64,000 nt of DNA from Herbaspirillum huttiense (GCF_004367745.1 NZ_CP037993.1:930001-994000), one strand, 5' to 3'; positions 36,781-44,931 are shown, counted from the first letter of the stretch. A program made the numbers and translations. Notes: generated by a model not told the origin, from the sequence alone.

Positions 36781-37050
36781 TAGGGCCTGTTCACATTTAA
36801 TCTGCGAGATGCGTTGCCCCCAGAAGGCGGGCTGGCAAGGCGCGCGTCAGGGCTGGTGGTGGTGCCACCAGCCCTGACGTGCAACGCGGCCAGCGCGCCT
36901 TCTGGGGGCAACCCTCCGGGAGAGGCCGCCAAGCGTCGCCTGCCGTTGTTGCAGCTCCTTGCCGTGGCACCACCACGGCGCGTCGCTGCGCCTAGGCAGT
37001 CAACGCTTGGCGACCTCTCGCACTCGCAGATTAAATGTGAACAGGCCCTA
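36781..37050. mobile_element. 270-bp nested-palindrome element with 28-bp terminal inverted repeats (MITE-like)
   Basis: The ends are perfect 28-bp inverted repeats (36781-36808 and 37023-37050, starting TAGGGCCTGTTCACATTTAA). If the outer TA is a target duplication, the element proper is 266 bp. Inside are further inverted repeats. GTTGCCCCCAGAAGGCG (36813-36829) pairs with 36896-36912 and encloses a 15-bp hairpin (36845-36859 with 36865-36879). GAGAGGCCGCCAAGCGT (36920-36936) pairs with 37003-37019, with one mismatch, and encloses a 7-bp hairpin (36961-36967 with 36973-36979). It therefore folds as a two-armed cruciform. No transposase or credible ORF is present. It sits between two gene units, downstream of the ECF-linked membrane-protein gene. 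Confidence 0.75.
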
Positions 37051-37108
37051 ATACTGGCCTAGATCAAAACATCGGCATTAAGCGCAACAGCGCACTCACC
37101 CGGCTGAC

Positions 37109-37155
37109 TATACTTGGCACCAGGATGGCCGCACGGCAACAGGCTGTGCGGCCAT
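37109..37155 (+). promoter_or_regulatory. Possible promoter and 5' leader hairpin of the DASS transporter gene
   Basis: A -10-like TATACT (37109-37114) would start transcription near 37121, just before a perfect 10-bp stem ATGGCCGCAC (37125-37134) / GTGCGGCCAT (37146-37155). The -35 region is poor. The hairpin may stabilise or regulate the leader. Confidence 0.35.
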
Positions 37156-37195
37156 CTTGCTTTCATGCTTCCAGTTTCCGTTCCAGGATGATGTG

Positions 37196-38701
37196 ATGTT
37201 CAATCAACTCAAAGCCACCTTCAAGTATTTCAACGATGCCGTCCCGTTCAAGCTGGGTCCGGCCCTGATCGCCACGGCGGTCCTGATCCTGCTGCTGCTC
37301 ACGCCCTGCCCGGCGGGGCTGGAGCCCAAGGCCTGGGCGCTGGTGGCGATCTTCCTCACCACCATCGTGGCCATCATCCTGAAGGTCATGCCCATCGGCG
37401 TGATGGCGATGATGGCCATCGTCATCGTCTCGCTGTCGCAGGTCACCTCGACTTCCTCCAAGGGCGCGATTGCCGATGCGCTGGCGAGTTTTTCCAATCC
37501 GCTGATCTGGCTCATCGTGGTGGCCATCCTGATTTCGCGCGGCTTGAAGAAGACTGGTCTGGGTCGCCGTGTGGGGCTGATGTTCATTGCGCTGCTGGGC
37601 AAGCGCACGGTGGGCATCGGCTACGGGCTGGCCATCTGCGAACTGGTGCTGGCTCCTTTCACGCCCAGCAATACGGCGCGTGGCGGCGGCATCGTGCATC
37701 CCATCATGAAGTCGATTGCCAACGCCTTCGATTCCGATCCGGCCAAGGGCACGCAGAACAAGGTCGGCACCTATCTGGCGCTGGTCAACTATCACGCCAA
37801 TCCGATCACCTCGGCCATGTTCCTCACCGCCACCGCGCCCAATCCGCTGGTGGTCAACTATGTGGCCAAGGCCACCGGCCATGCGCTGCAACTCTCATGG
37901 ACCACCTGGGCGCTGTGCATGCTGCTGCCGGGCCTGGTGTGTCTGCTGATCATGCCGATGGTGATCTACCTGCTCTCGCCGCCGGAATTGAAGTCCACGC
38001 CCAATGCGGTGGACTATGCCCGCAGCGAGCTGGACAAGATGGGCCGGCTCGGGGCCAGCGAGAAGGTGATGCTGGGGACCTTTGCGCTGTTGCTGCTGCT
38101 GTGGGCCAACGTCCCGGCCATGCTGCTGGGGGCGGCCTTCACGCTCGATCCCACGGTGGTGGCGTTCGTTGGATTGTTCGTGCTCATCATCACCGGCACG
38201 ATTGACTGGGATGATGTGCTCTCGGAAAAGAGCGCGTGGGATACGCTGGTGTGGTTCGGTGCCCTGGTGATGCTGGCCGAGCAGTTGAACAAGACCGGGG
38301 TGGTGGCCTGGTTCTCGGCAGGCATGAAGGCCGCCATCGTGGCCAGCGGCATGGGCTGGATCGCGGTGGCTGCGGTGCTGCTGCTGGTGTTCGTCCTGTC
38401 GCATTACTTCTTCGCCAGCACCACCGCGCACATCAGCGCGATGATGCTGGCCTTCCTCACGGTGGGCGCGCAATTGCTGCCGCCGCAGTACGTGGTCCCC
38501 TTCATGCTGATGATGACTGCAGGCTCGGGCGTGATGATGACGCTGACGCATTACGCTACTGGCACTTCGCCGATCATCTTTGGTAGCGGTTACGTGTCCA
38601 TGGGCAAGTGGTGGGGCGTGGGTTTCGTGATGGCGGTGGTGGAATTGCTGGTGTTTGCAACGGTGGGGATGGTGTGGTGGAAGGTGTTGGGATACTGGTA
38701 G
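37196..38701 (+). CDS. DASS/CitT-family anion transporter (dicarboxylate or citrate type)
   Basis: This 501-aa inner-membrane protein has about 12-14 hydrophobic segments and belongs to the divalent anion:Na+ symporter / CitT group. Family motifs include LAPFTPSNTARGGGIVHPIM and NPITSAMFLTATAPNPLVV, the substrate and Na+ clamshell loops (SNT), plus ATGTSPIIFGSGYV near the end. Substrates of the family are citrate, tartrate, succinate or 2-oxoglutarate. The start is ATG 37196 rather than 37157, giving the usual N-terminus. Its last ~110 bases are repeated in degenerate form at 39522-39633. Confidence 0.88.
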   Translation: MFNQLKATFKYFNDAVPFKLGPALIATAVLILLLLTPCPAGLEPKAWALVAIFLTTIVAIILKVMPIGVMAMMAIVIVSLSQVTSTSSKGAIADALASFSNPLIWLIVVAILISRGLKKTGLGRRVGLMFIALLGKRTVGIGYGLAICELVLAPFTPSNTARGGGIVHPIMKSIANAFDSDPAKGTQNKVGTYLALVNYHANPITSAMFLTATAPNPLVVNYVAKATGHALQLSWTTWALCMLLPGLVCLLIMPMVIYLLSPPELKSTPNAVDYARSELDKMGRLGASEKVMLGTFALLLLLWANVPAMLLGAAFTLDPTVVAFVGLFVLIITGTIDWDDVLSEKSAWDTLVWFGALVMLAEQLNKTGVVAWFSAGMKAAIVASGMGWIAVAAVLLLVFVLSHYFFASTTAHISAMMLAFLTVGAQLLPPQYVVPFMLMMTAGSGVMMTLTHYATGTSPIIFGSGYVSMGKWWGVGFVMAVVELLVFATVGMVWWKVLGYW

Positions 38702-38755
38702 GATGCTGGCTGGCCGGTCCAACGGCAAAGGGAGTAGTTCAAATAATACCGATAA

Positions 38756-38790
38756 TAACGTTTGACGTTACTAACGTATGTCGTTACTAT
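38756..38790 (+). promoter_or_regulatory. higBA promoter covered by two identical inverted repeats
   Basis: The -35 TTGACG (38762-38767) and -10 TACTAT (38785-38790) are separated by exactly 17 bases. Two inverted repeats TAACG-N5-CGTTA lie at 38756-38770 and 38772-38786, one over the -35 and one touching the -10. They are the likely HigA operators. Confidence 0.7.
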
Positions 38791-38794
38791 TCCC

Positions 38795-39076
38795 ATGATC
38801 GAATCATTCAAATGCGCCGATACTGAGGCGTTGCACGAAGGCAAGCGCATAGCGCGGTTTGTCAACATTGAGCGTGTAGCTTTGCGCAAGTTGCGGCAGT
38901 TGGAAATTGCCGTTCGGCTGGAGGATTTGAGAATCCCGCCGCAAAATCGCCTTGAATTGCTCAAAGGTAGGCGGCGCGGGCAATACAGCATCAGAATCAA
39001 CGATCAGTGGCGTCTTTGTTTCGTCTGGAAGGACGGTGCCGCATTCGACATCGAGATCGTTGATTATCACAGCTAG
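38795..39076 (+). CDS. higB: HigB-type RelE-superfamily mRNA interferase toxin
   Basis: This 93-aa protein has the HigB pattern MIESFKCADTEALHEGKRIA at the N-terminus, LRKLRQLEIAVRLEDLRIPP in the middle, and the C-terminal YSIRINDQWRLCFVWKDG, with the basic and aromatic residues typical of ribosome-dependent RNases. Toxin precedes antitoxin, as in higBA. The ATG lies only 4 bases after the -10 and has no ribosome-binding site, so translation is probably leaderless or starts at the very 5' end. The frame extends upstream to 38762, but that would overlap the promoter. Confidence 0.88.
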   Translation: MIESFKCADTEALHEGKRIARFVNIERVALRKLRQLEIAVRLEDLRIPPQNRLELLKGRRRGQYSIRINDQWRLCFVWKDGAAFDIEIVDYHS

Positions 39077-39085
39077 GAGGTTGCG

Positions 39086-39397
39086 ATGGCTCGACGTCTT
39101 GCTCCGGTAACGCCGGGCGAACTGCTCAATGAAGAATTCCTGAAGCCGATGGGCATCACCCAATACCGTTTGGCCAAGGAAATCGGCGTATCTCAATTGC
39201 GCATCAGCGAGATCGTCAATGGCAAGCGTGCCGTAACAGCCGATACTGATTTGCGGCTCGCACGCTTCTTCGGCCTCTCCGACGGATACTGGCTACGCGC
39301 GCAAGTCGCGTATGACACCGAAGTCGCGCGTGAAAAGATGCGTGATGTGCTCGCTGGTATCAAGCAGTGGCAACCCAAGGAGCCGAGCCCGGTTTGA
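39086..39397 (+). CDS. higA: HigA-type HTH antitoxin
   Basis: This 103-aa Xre-like antitoxin has the HigA N-terminus TPGELLNEEFLKPMGITQYR and an HTH (LAKEIGVSQLRISEIVNGKR). It neutralises HigB and represses the operon. AGGAGG lies upstream of the ATG at 39086, 9 bases after higB. A strong terminator follows, so higBA is a self-contained transcription unit inserted between the DASS gene and a duplicated relic. Confidence 0.9.
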   Translation: MARRLAPVTPGELLNEEFLKPMGITQYRLAKEIGVSQLRISEIVNGKRAVTADTDLRLARFFGLSDGYWLRAQVAYDTEVAREKMRDVLAGIKQWQPKEPSPV

Positions 39398-39416
39398 GCA
39401 GGCAGCGGCTTCAACG

Positions 39417-39450
39417 AAAATGACGGCTTCCGGAGAAGCCGTCATTTTTT
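39417..39450 (+). terminator. Rho-independent terminator of higBA
   Basis: AAAATGACGGCTTC (39417-39430) pairs with GAAGCCGTCATTTT (39435-39448) over a CGGA tetraloop and ends in a run of T. Confidence 0.85.
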
Positions 39451-39482
39451 ATTGCGTCAAAGTTCAGCGTACGCCGGGATTT

Positions 39483-39633
39483 GCTTGCTTCAAGTCCAGC
39501 ACTATCCGCCCATCAATCGTGCATCTTTGGCAGCGGCTAAGTCTCTATGGGCAAGTGATGGGGCGTGGGTTTCGTGATGGCAGTGGTGGAATTGCTGGTG
39601 TTTGCGACGGTGGGTGTGGGGATACTGGTAGGA
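39483..39633. pseudogene. Fused relics of the adhP 3' end and the DASS transporter 3' end
   Basis: Bases 39483-39518 resemble 40946-40982 (the 3' end of adhP, same orientation), including CCGCCCATCAATC. Directly after, 39522-39633 resembles 38575-38703 (the last ~110 bases of the DASS gene plus GATACTGGTAGGA), with a small internal deletion and scattered substitutions. The order adh-end then DASS-end is what a tandem duplication of the DASS-end-to-adh-end segment would leave at its junction. Neither piece is functional. The relic flanks higBA on one side and the broken phosphoribosyltransferase on the other. Confidence 0.75.
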
Positions 39634-39759
39634 GACAGGCGGAATCGCCAATTTCCGCGTCCCTGGTTTCCCGAAGGAAGGGATGACAGCTATGCCCACG
39701 GTGATTCTTTGAGGGCATAGCATCTTGGACGCCAAGAGAAAGACCCCGGATAGGAGGCT

Positions 39760-40068
39760 CTAGTTTTTCATGGCCTTCTTGTCGTTTGATAATTCCAGTT
39801 GCACATGCCTGGCCACCTGGCGCTTGGTTTCCCGCAGCGCCTTGAGTTCTTCGCTGGAGAGGTTTCTTGCTGTACCGGTTGGCGTGCTTGAACTGATCTT
39901 GACCACACACTTTCCTGACGGAGACCTACTGACCCGCAGCTGTGCCTTCGATGCCAGCGCGGATTTTTTCGCTTGTTGCAGTGTTGATGAGGTAACGGGT
40001 TTCGGAGGCCGTAAGGCACTCAAAGCCGAAACCGAAACGCTCTTTCCACCACTCTTCGAGTTGACCAT
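39760..40068 (-). CDS. Hypothetical small protein (uncertain)
   Basis: This frame encodes 102 aa, rich in Ser, Ala and Lys at the start and ending in the plausible helical segment SSEELKALRETKRQVARHVQ. AAGGAG lies before the ATG, but that sequence is also explained as coding DNA of the overlapping phosphoribosyltransferase frame, which covers 39926-40068. Either only the downstream part (for example from a GTG near 39913) is a gene, or it arose after the neighbour decayed. No family is recognised. Confidence 0.3.
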   Translation of the reverse strand: MVNSKSGGKSVSVSALSALRPPKPVTSSTLQQAKKSALASKAQLRVSRSPSGKCVVKISSSTPTGTARNLSSEELKALRETKRQVARHVQLELSNDKKAMKN

Positions 40069-40703
40069 GTTTGCTCCTTAATTCAATGAGCCGATCCTGG
40101 CTCTGTCGTGGCACAAAGGACGATTCCGCCTTGCTGATGAATGTGCCCGCGAAGATTGGCGATGGTCCCGCCTTGCCCGATGAAATCATCCACGATCACA
40201 TAGACTTCAGGCCTCACCGATCCCGAAAAGAATGCCTGTCTTGCCAAACGGGAGAAACCACTGGCTCCGGTGTGGTTGACGACGTTGGCCTGGACTACGT
40301 CACTTTCCACACTCCAACCCAGGATCTGTCCCAAGTAATCCGCCATGACTTCAGGGATGGCGTTCACCCCGACCCGTTCTTCCGCATGAACACTGATCAG
40401 CACGGGTGACCATGCGTTACCGATGTCGATCAGCGATTCAATCGCGTCATCGCTGATCGTATCGTTGATCAAGATCGTATCGTTGATCAATTCAATGGCG
40501 GCCTCTACGTCTCCCGCCTTCGCGGCGTCGTAGGCAAGGTGTTTCTTGACCACGGATTCCGGGCTATGAATGACGACATCCGGAAACTCGGGTGGCCACG
40601 CCGCACGCAATACTTGGTTCATCAAGCTCTTTTCCAATTCGAATGATACAGGCGGAAGAAGCACCACAAGGTGCGAAGTCCGCGTCCATTCATTTCGCCC
40701 CAC
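39926..40703 (-). pseudogene. Phosphoribosyltransferase gene broken by a frameshift/deletion
   Basis: The 5' part (40703-40083) encodes a PRTase-like protein with SPESVVKKHLAYDAAKAGD and the PRPP loop VYVIVDDFIGQGGTIANLRG, then stops after ATTEPGSAH. The typical C-terminus (LIELRSKHG, then EEWWKERFGFGFECLTASE) continues in another frame and ends at 39926. The join lies near 40083-40120 and seems to lack about 10 residues, suggesting a small out-of-frame deletion. The protein should not fold fully unless the short form is functional. A perfect 18-bp tandem duplication within it is described separately. Similar PRTases occur in mobile regions; their role is unclear. Confidence 0.6.
40455..40490. 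repeat. Perfect 18-bp tandem duplication in the broken PRTase gene
   Basis: The unit GATCGTATCGTTGATCAA occurs twice in direct succession (40455-40472 and 40473-40490). It is in frame and duplicates the hexapeptide INDTIL/INDTIS in the protein. Being perfect, it is likely recent. Confidence 0.9.
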
Positions 40704-40942
40704 GGGCAGCAGTGACCAACGAGGCTTCTTCCCGTCCGAGAAAATCGGGCCAGTCGGGCGGTGCTCAGGGGGATCAGAGAGGCAGGGTGGCCTGAATTCG
40801 GCACCCAGACAAGAAGGCAGGTGACCCTCACGTGCAAGTGAGGGCCACCGCTTGAGACGCTTGTTGTCGGATTGCAGCAGTCCTTGTTCTGACTACCTGT
40901 AGTTCGATACAAAATGGAACAAAGTACAACGGCGAGGCCGCT

Positions 40943-41974
40943 TCAGCTTGATTTCAGATCCAGCACAATCCGCCCATCAATCTTGCCCTCTTCCATACGC
41001 GCAAAGATGGCATTGATGTTGTCCAGCTTGTCCCAGGTAAAGTGCGCCGCCACCTTGCCTTCGGCCGCAAAGACCAGCGACTCTTCCAGATCCTGGCGCG
41101 TGCCGACGATGGAGCCGCGCACGGTGATGCGCTTCAACACCGTATTGAACACCGGCAGGCTGATGTCGCCCGGTGGCAGGCCCACCAGCGCCATGGTGCC
41201 GCGTGCACGCAGGAAACCGAACGCCTGTTCCATCGCCTTGGGTGACACCGCCGTCACCAGCGCACCATGCGCGCCACCGATGATGCGCTGGACTTCGGCC
41301 ACCGCATTGTGGTCGCGGCCATCGACGGTCAGGTCCGCGCCCAGTTTTTTGGCCAGCGCCAGCTTGTCTTCGTGGATGTCGGCGGCGACTACGTGCATGC
41401 CCATGGCCTTGGCATATTGCACGGCCATGTGGCCCAGGCCGCCGATGCCGGAGATCACCACCCATTCACCGGGGCGTACCTCGGTTTCCTTCAAGCCCTT
41501 GTAGACGGTCACGCCTGCGCACAGCACGGGGGCGGCCGGGCCGAAGTCCAGGCCAGCGGGCAGGTGGCCGACGAAGTTGGGATCGGCCAGGCCATATTCG
41601 GCAAAGCTGCCGTTGACGGAATAGCCGGTGTTCTGTTGTTCGGCGCACAGGGTTTCCCAGCCGGTGCGGCAGGGTGAGCAGCAGCCACAGGCCGTATGCA
41701 GCCAGGGCACGCCGACGCGGTCGCCTTCCTTGACGTGCTTCACGCCCGCGCCCAGCGCAGCGACGTAGCCCGTGCCTTCGTGGCCGGGAATGAACGGGGG
41801 TGTGGGTTTGACGGGCCAGTCGCCATGGGCGGCGTGCAGGTCGGTATGGCAGACGCCGCTGGCTTCGAACTTGACCAGGATCTGGCCCGGACCAGGCGTG
41901 GGGACGGGCACTTGTTCAATCGACAGGGGCTTGCCGAATTCGCGGACGACGGCCGCTTTCATCATTTGCGTCAT
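40943..41974 (-). CDS. adhP: Zinc-dependent NAD+ alcohol dehydrogenase AdhP
   Basis: This 343-aa medium-chain dehydrogenase oxidises primary alcohols such as ethanol. The catalytic-zinc site is GVCHTDLHAAHGDW and GHEGTGYV, the structural-zinc cysteines are in CGCCSPCRTGWETLC, and the NAD-binding Rossmann motif is SGIGGLGHMAVQYA. ATG 41974 is chosen because GAGGA lies 7 bases upstream; a GTG at 41980 is an alternative. It is convergent with the DASS/higBA side, and a relic of its 3' end lies at 39483-39518. Confidence 0.93.
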   Translation of the reverse strand: MTQMMKAAVVREFGKPLSIEQVPVPTPGPGQILVKFEASGVCHTDLHAAHGDWPVKPTPPFIPGHEGTGYVAALGAGVKHVKEGDRVGVPWLHTACGCCSPCRTGWETLCAEQQNTGYSVNGSFAEYGLADPNFVGHLPAGLDFGPAAPVLCAGVTVYKGLKETEVRPGEWVVISGIGGLGHMAVQYAKAMGMHVVAADIHEDKLALAKKLGADLTVDGRDHNAVAEVQRIIGGAHGALVTAVSPKAMEQAFGFLRARGTMALVGLPPGDISLPVFNTVLKRITVRGSIVGTRQDLEESLVFAAEGKVAAHFTWDKLDNINAIFARMEEGKIDGRIVLDLKSS

Positions 41975-42188
41975 ATGCACTCCTCGGGGGGATCAACGGG
42001 ATGCCAGGGCAGGACGCGGCCTTGTGCTGCAATGGCCAACTGTTGTTCCTGCCTGCAAGCGTCAATATCCTCCGCGTGCCGCACGACGACAATCGATGAT
42101 TGCGCATGGATTGATCCATGTCGCCCATCGTTGAAAAACAAGCTGAGGGCAGTTGCGCATGCCTTTGCCGCATGCGTGCCTGACGCGC

Positions 42189-42947
42189 TTACTTTGCGAT
42201 CACCACTTCCACATCGGTTTCCGCCAGCAAGGTGGCCAGTTCCGGCGGGGGCGGGGCATCGGTGAAGAGCACGTCGATCTGCGACAGGTGCGCCATCTTC
42301 ACCAGCGCCTGCCGTCCGAACTTGCTGGCATCGGCCACCAGCCAGACCTGGCGCGACTGTTCGATGATGGTCTGGGCGACCTTGACTTCACGGGCATCGA
42401 AGTCACGCAAGACGCCATCCATCTCGATGCTGGAAATGCCGATGATGCCGATGTCCACCTTGAACTGCCGGATGAAATCGATGGTGGCCTCGCCCACGAT
42501 GCCGCGATCGCGCGCGCGCACCACGCCGCCGGCAATGATGACCTCCAGCGCCGGATTGCTGGCCAGCGAATTGGCCACGTTCAGGTTGTTGGTCACCACG
42601 TGCAGGTTCTTGTGCTGCTGCAGGGCGCGCGCCACCTCTTCCGTAGTCGTGCCCAGGTTCAGGATCAGCGAACAGCCATCCGGCACCCGCGCCGCCACCG
42701 TGCGGCCGATGCGGCGCTTGGCGTCGGCATGCATGACCTGGCGCTCGGGATAGGCAATGTTCTCGGTCGAGGACAGCAGTCCGACCCCGCCGTGATAACG
42801 CGCCAGCAAACTGGCATCGACCATCGCCTTGACGTCGCGGCGCACGGTCTGGGTGGTCACGTTCAGCTGCTGGGCCAGCTCTTCCACTGAAATGGTGCCG
42901 TGCTTGCGAACGCATTCCAGCAGCGTCTGTTGCCTGGGATTGAGCAT
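42189..42947 (-). CDS. glpR: DeoR-family glycerol-3-phosphate regulon repressor
   Basis: This 252-aa DeoR-family repressor has the N-terminal HTH MLNPRQQTLLECVRKHGTIS, then QTVRRDVKAM, and the effector domain with NLGTTTEEVARAL and IDIGIIGISSIEMDG-like segments. The frame is open upstream to 43133, but ATG 42947 is the family start. It is divergent from glpD and the glycerol ABC genes. Three (G/A)AACAT repeats at 10-bp spacing in the intergenic region match GlpR half-sites. Derepression by glycerol-3-phosphate is expected from the family. Confidence 0.9.
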   Translation of the reverse strand: MLNPRQQTLLECVRKHGTISVEELAQQLNVTTQTVRRDVKAMVDASLLARYHGGVGLLSSTENIAYPERQVMHADAKRRIGRTVAARVPDGCSLILNLGTTTEEVARALQQHKNLHVVTNNLNVANSLASNPALEVIIAGGVVRARDRGIVGEATIDFIRQFKVDIGIIGISSIEMDGVLRDFDAREVKVAQTIIEQSRQVWLVADASKFGRQALVKMAHLSQIDVLFTDAPPPPELATLLAETDVEVVIAK

Positions 42948-42997
42948 GGAGGTGATCGAAATCCGTTGATTTTTTGGAAACAATTTAGATTGGATAT

Positions 42998-43023
42998 GAA
43001 CATTAAAAAACATAAACGAACAT
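42998..43023. promoter_or_regulatory. GlpR operator array
   Basis: GAACAT, AAACAT and GAACAT start at 42998, 43008 and 43018, exactly 10 bases apart. On the other strand they read ATGTTC/ATGTTT, the half-site of the GlpR operator. They lie close to the glpR start and would serve glpR and the divergent glp operon. Confidence 0.6.
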
Positions 43024-43175
43024 AAAACAACAAATAATTGTTGATTTACTTTCGGGATGTCGCTTATCTTACGGTGCATTGGCAACTCCCGGGGAAGTGC
43101 GGGGTTGCCCCGGCAGCTGTTGCACGCAAACACAGCGGAACCGCTGAGACGGCAATACGGTTACCGCACACAAGC

Positions 43176-43241
43176 AACACGGCACCAATACGGCACCAAC
43201 ACGGCAGTAATACAGCGGAAACACGACAGCAATACAGTGGC
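43176..43241 (+). repeat. Six tandem 11-bp units upstream of glpD
   Basis: Units AACACGGCACC, AATACGGCACC, AACACGGCAGT, AATACAGCGGA, AACACGACAGC and AATACAGTGGC follow in exact 11-bp steps, with scattered related copies (ACGG/ACAG) around them from about 43128 to 43339. The first half (AAYAC) recurs once per helical turn. This region is not needed for GlpD coding. Confidence 0.7.
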
Positions 43242-43349
43242 AGCCCCGACAGCAGTACGGTGTCATTGGCGCGGCCAGTACAGTTTTGCTACGGCACCAA
43301 TACAGTTACAACCCGGAACCCATACGGATCCAATACGGAGAAGCGGCGA

Positions 43350-44882
43350 ATGACGCTCGAATATGATCTCTTGGTGGTAGGCGGCGGCATCAACGGCGCG
43401 GGCATCGCGCGCGATGCGGCCGGGCGCGGCCTGCGCGTGCTGCTGTGCGAGCAGCATGACCTGGCCCAACATACCTCCTCGGCCAGCACCAAGCTCATCC
43501 ACGGCGGCTTGCGCTACCTCGAATATTACGAATTCAAGCTGGTGCGCAAGGCCCTGCAGGAACGCGAAGTCCTGCTGCGCTCGGCACCGCACATCATCTG
43601 GCCGCTGCGCTTCGTCATGCCGCACGACGCCAACCAGCGTCCGGCCTGGATGATCCGCGCCGGCCTGTTCATGTACGACTACCTCGCCAAGCGCGAGATC
43701 CTGCCCGCCTCCGAAGGCGCGAACCTTGCCCGCCATCCGGGCGGGCAGCCGTTGAAGGGCGACTATCGCAAGGGCTTCGTCTATTCCGATGGCTGGGTCG
43801 ACGATGCGCGCCTGGTGGTCTTGAACGCCATGGACGCCCAGGAACGCGGTGCCCGCATCCTCACCCGCACCAAATGCATCAGCGCCCGCCGCGAAGGCGA
43901 TACCTGGCATGCCGTGCTGGAACACCAGCACGCCAGCGGCGTACAGCAGGAAGAAGTGCGTGCCCGCGCCATCGTCAACGCCGCCGGTCCCTGGGCCGCG
44001 CGCTTTGCGCAGTCGGTGCCGCAGGCCAAGACCGGCCGCAGCCTGCGACTGATCAAGGGCAGCCACATCGTGGTCAAGCGCCTGTTCGATCACCCCTACG
44101 CCTACATCTTCCAGAACCCGGACAAGCGCATCATCTTCGCCATCCCCTATCAGGAAGAATTCACCCTCATCGGCACCACCGACCTCGAATACCACGGCGA
44201 TGCCGGCAAGGTCGAGATCGATGCGGAAGAAATCGATTATCTCTGCGAGATGGCCAACCGCTACTTCAAGCGCCAGATCGGCAAGGAAGACGTGGTCTGG
44301 ACCTACTCCGGCGTGCGTCCTCTGCTGGACGACAGCGCCGAGAATGCCTCGGCCATCACGCGCGACTACCTGCTCGAATGCGATGATGCGGGCGCGCCCA
44401 TGTTGAACGTCTGGGGCGGGAAGATCACCACCTATCGCAAGCTGGCCGAAGAAGCGCTGTTCATGCTGGCCCCGCACCTCGGTGCATCGAGCCAGCCGTG
44501 GACGGCAGGAGCGCCGCTGCCCGGCGGCGACCTGGAACAGCCCGGCAAGATGGTGGCGCGCTACGACTTCGATGCCTACCTGCGCAAGCTGCAGGCACGT
44601 TATCCATGGCTGCCGGCCGGGCTGGCCCATCGCTATGCGCGCAGCTATGGTTCCCGCGTGGACCAGATCATCGGCCAGGCCGACAGCCTGGCGGCGCTGG
44701 GCGAAGAACTGACACCGGGCCTCTACGAGGCCGAGGCGCGCTACCTGGTGCAACACGAGTGGGCGCGCGGTGCGGATGACATCCTGTGGCGGCGAAGCAA
44801 GCTCGGCCTGCACTGCGGGCCGCAGCACAGAGGACGGCTGGAGGCGTGGCTGGCGAATTTGCCGGACGCCACGCCCCACTGA
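43350..44882 (+). CDS. glpD: Aerobic glycerol-3-phosphate dehydrogenase
   Basis: This 510-aa FAD enzyme oxidises glycerol-3-phosphate to dihydroxyacetone phosphate and feeds electrons to quinone at the inner membrane. The FAD motif is LLVVGGGINGAGIARDAAGR, followed by SSASTKLIHGGLRYLEYYEF, the IGTTDLEY segment and WTYSGVRPLLDD. The length is normal. The frame runs on upstream through the repeat array, but ATG 43350 starts the FAD domain and has GGAG before it. It heads the glpDSTPQUV operon divergent from glpR. Confidence 0.97.
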   Translation: MTLEYDLLVVGGGINGAGIARDAAGRGLRVLLCEQHDLAQHTSSASTKLIHGGLRYLEYYEFKLVRKALQEREVLLRSAPHIIWPLRFVMPHDANQRPAWMIRAGLFMYDYLAKREILPASEGANLARHPGGQPLKGDYRKGFVYSDGWVDDARLVVLNAMDAQERGARILTRTKCISARREGDTWHAVLEHQHASGVQQEEVRARAIVNAAGPWAARFAQSVPQAKTGRSLRLIKGSHIVVKRLFDHPYAYIFQNPDKRIIFAIPYQEEFTLIGTTDLEYHGDAGKVEIDAEEIDYLCEMANRYFKRQIGKEDVVWTYSGVRPLLDDSAENASAITRDYLLECDDAGAPMLNVWGGKITTYRKLAEEALFMLAPHLGASSQPWTAGAPLPGGDLEQPGKMVARYDFDAYLRKLQARYPWLPAGLAHRYARSYGSRVDQIIGQADSLAALGEELTPGLYEAEARYLVQHEWARGADDILWRRSKLGLHCGPQHRGRLEAWLANLPDATPH

Positions 44883-44931
44883 GCCAGGTCACCGCATACC
44901 AGATCAATCAAAAAAGTAGCGAGGAGACAGC

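Noticed and set aside
36814..37062. 82-aa ORF inside the nested-palindrome element
   Set aside because: It simply reads through the hairpins, has no protein-like composition and no ribosome-binding site.
42156..42176. Hairpin CGCATGC/GCATGCG downstream of glpR as its terminator
   Set aside because: The T-run on the minus strand is about 17 bases from the stem, too far for a normal intrinsic terminator.
43038..43349. Longer glpD start extending through the 11-bp repeat array
   Set aside because: The GlpD FAD domain begins at ATG 43350 with a ribosome-binding site; the extension is repeat-derived and not found in the family.
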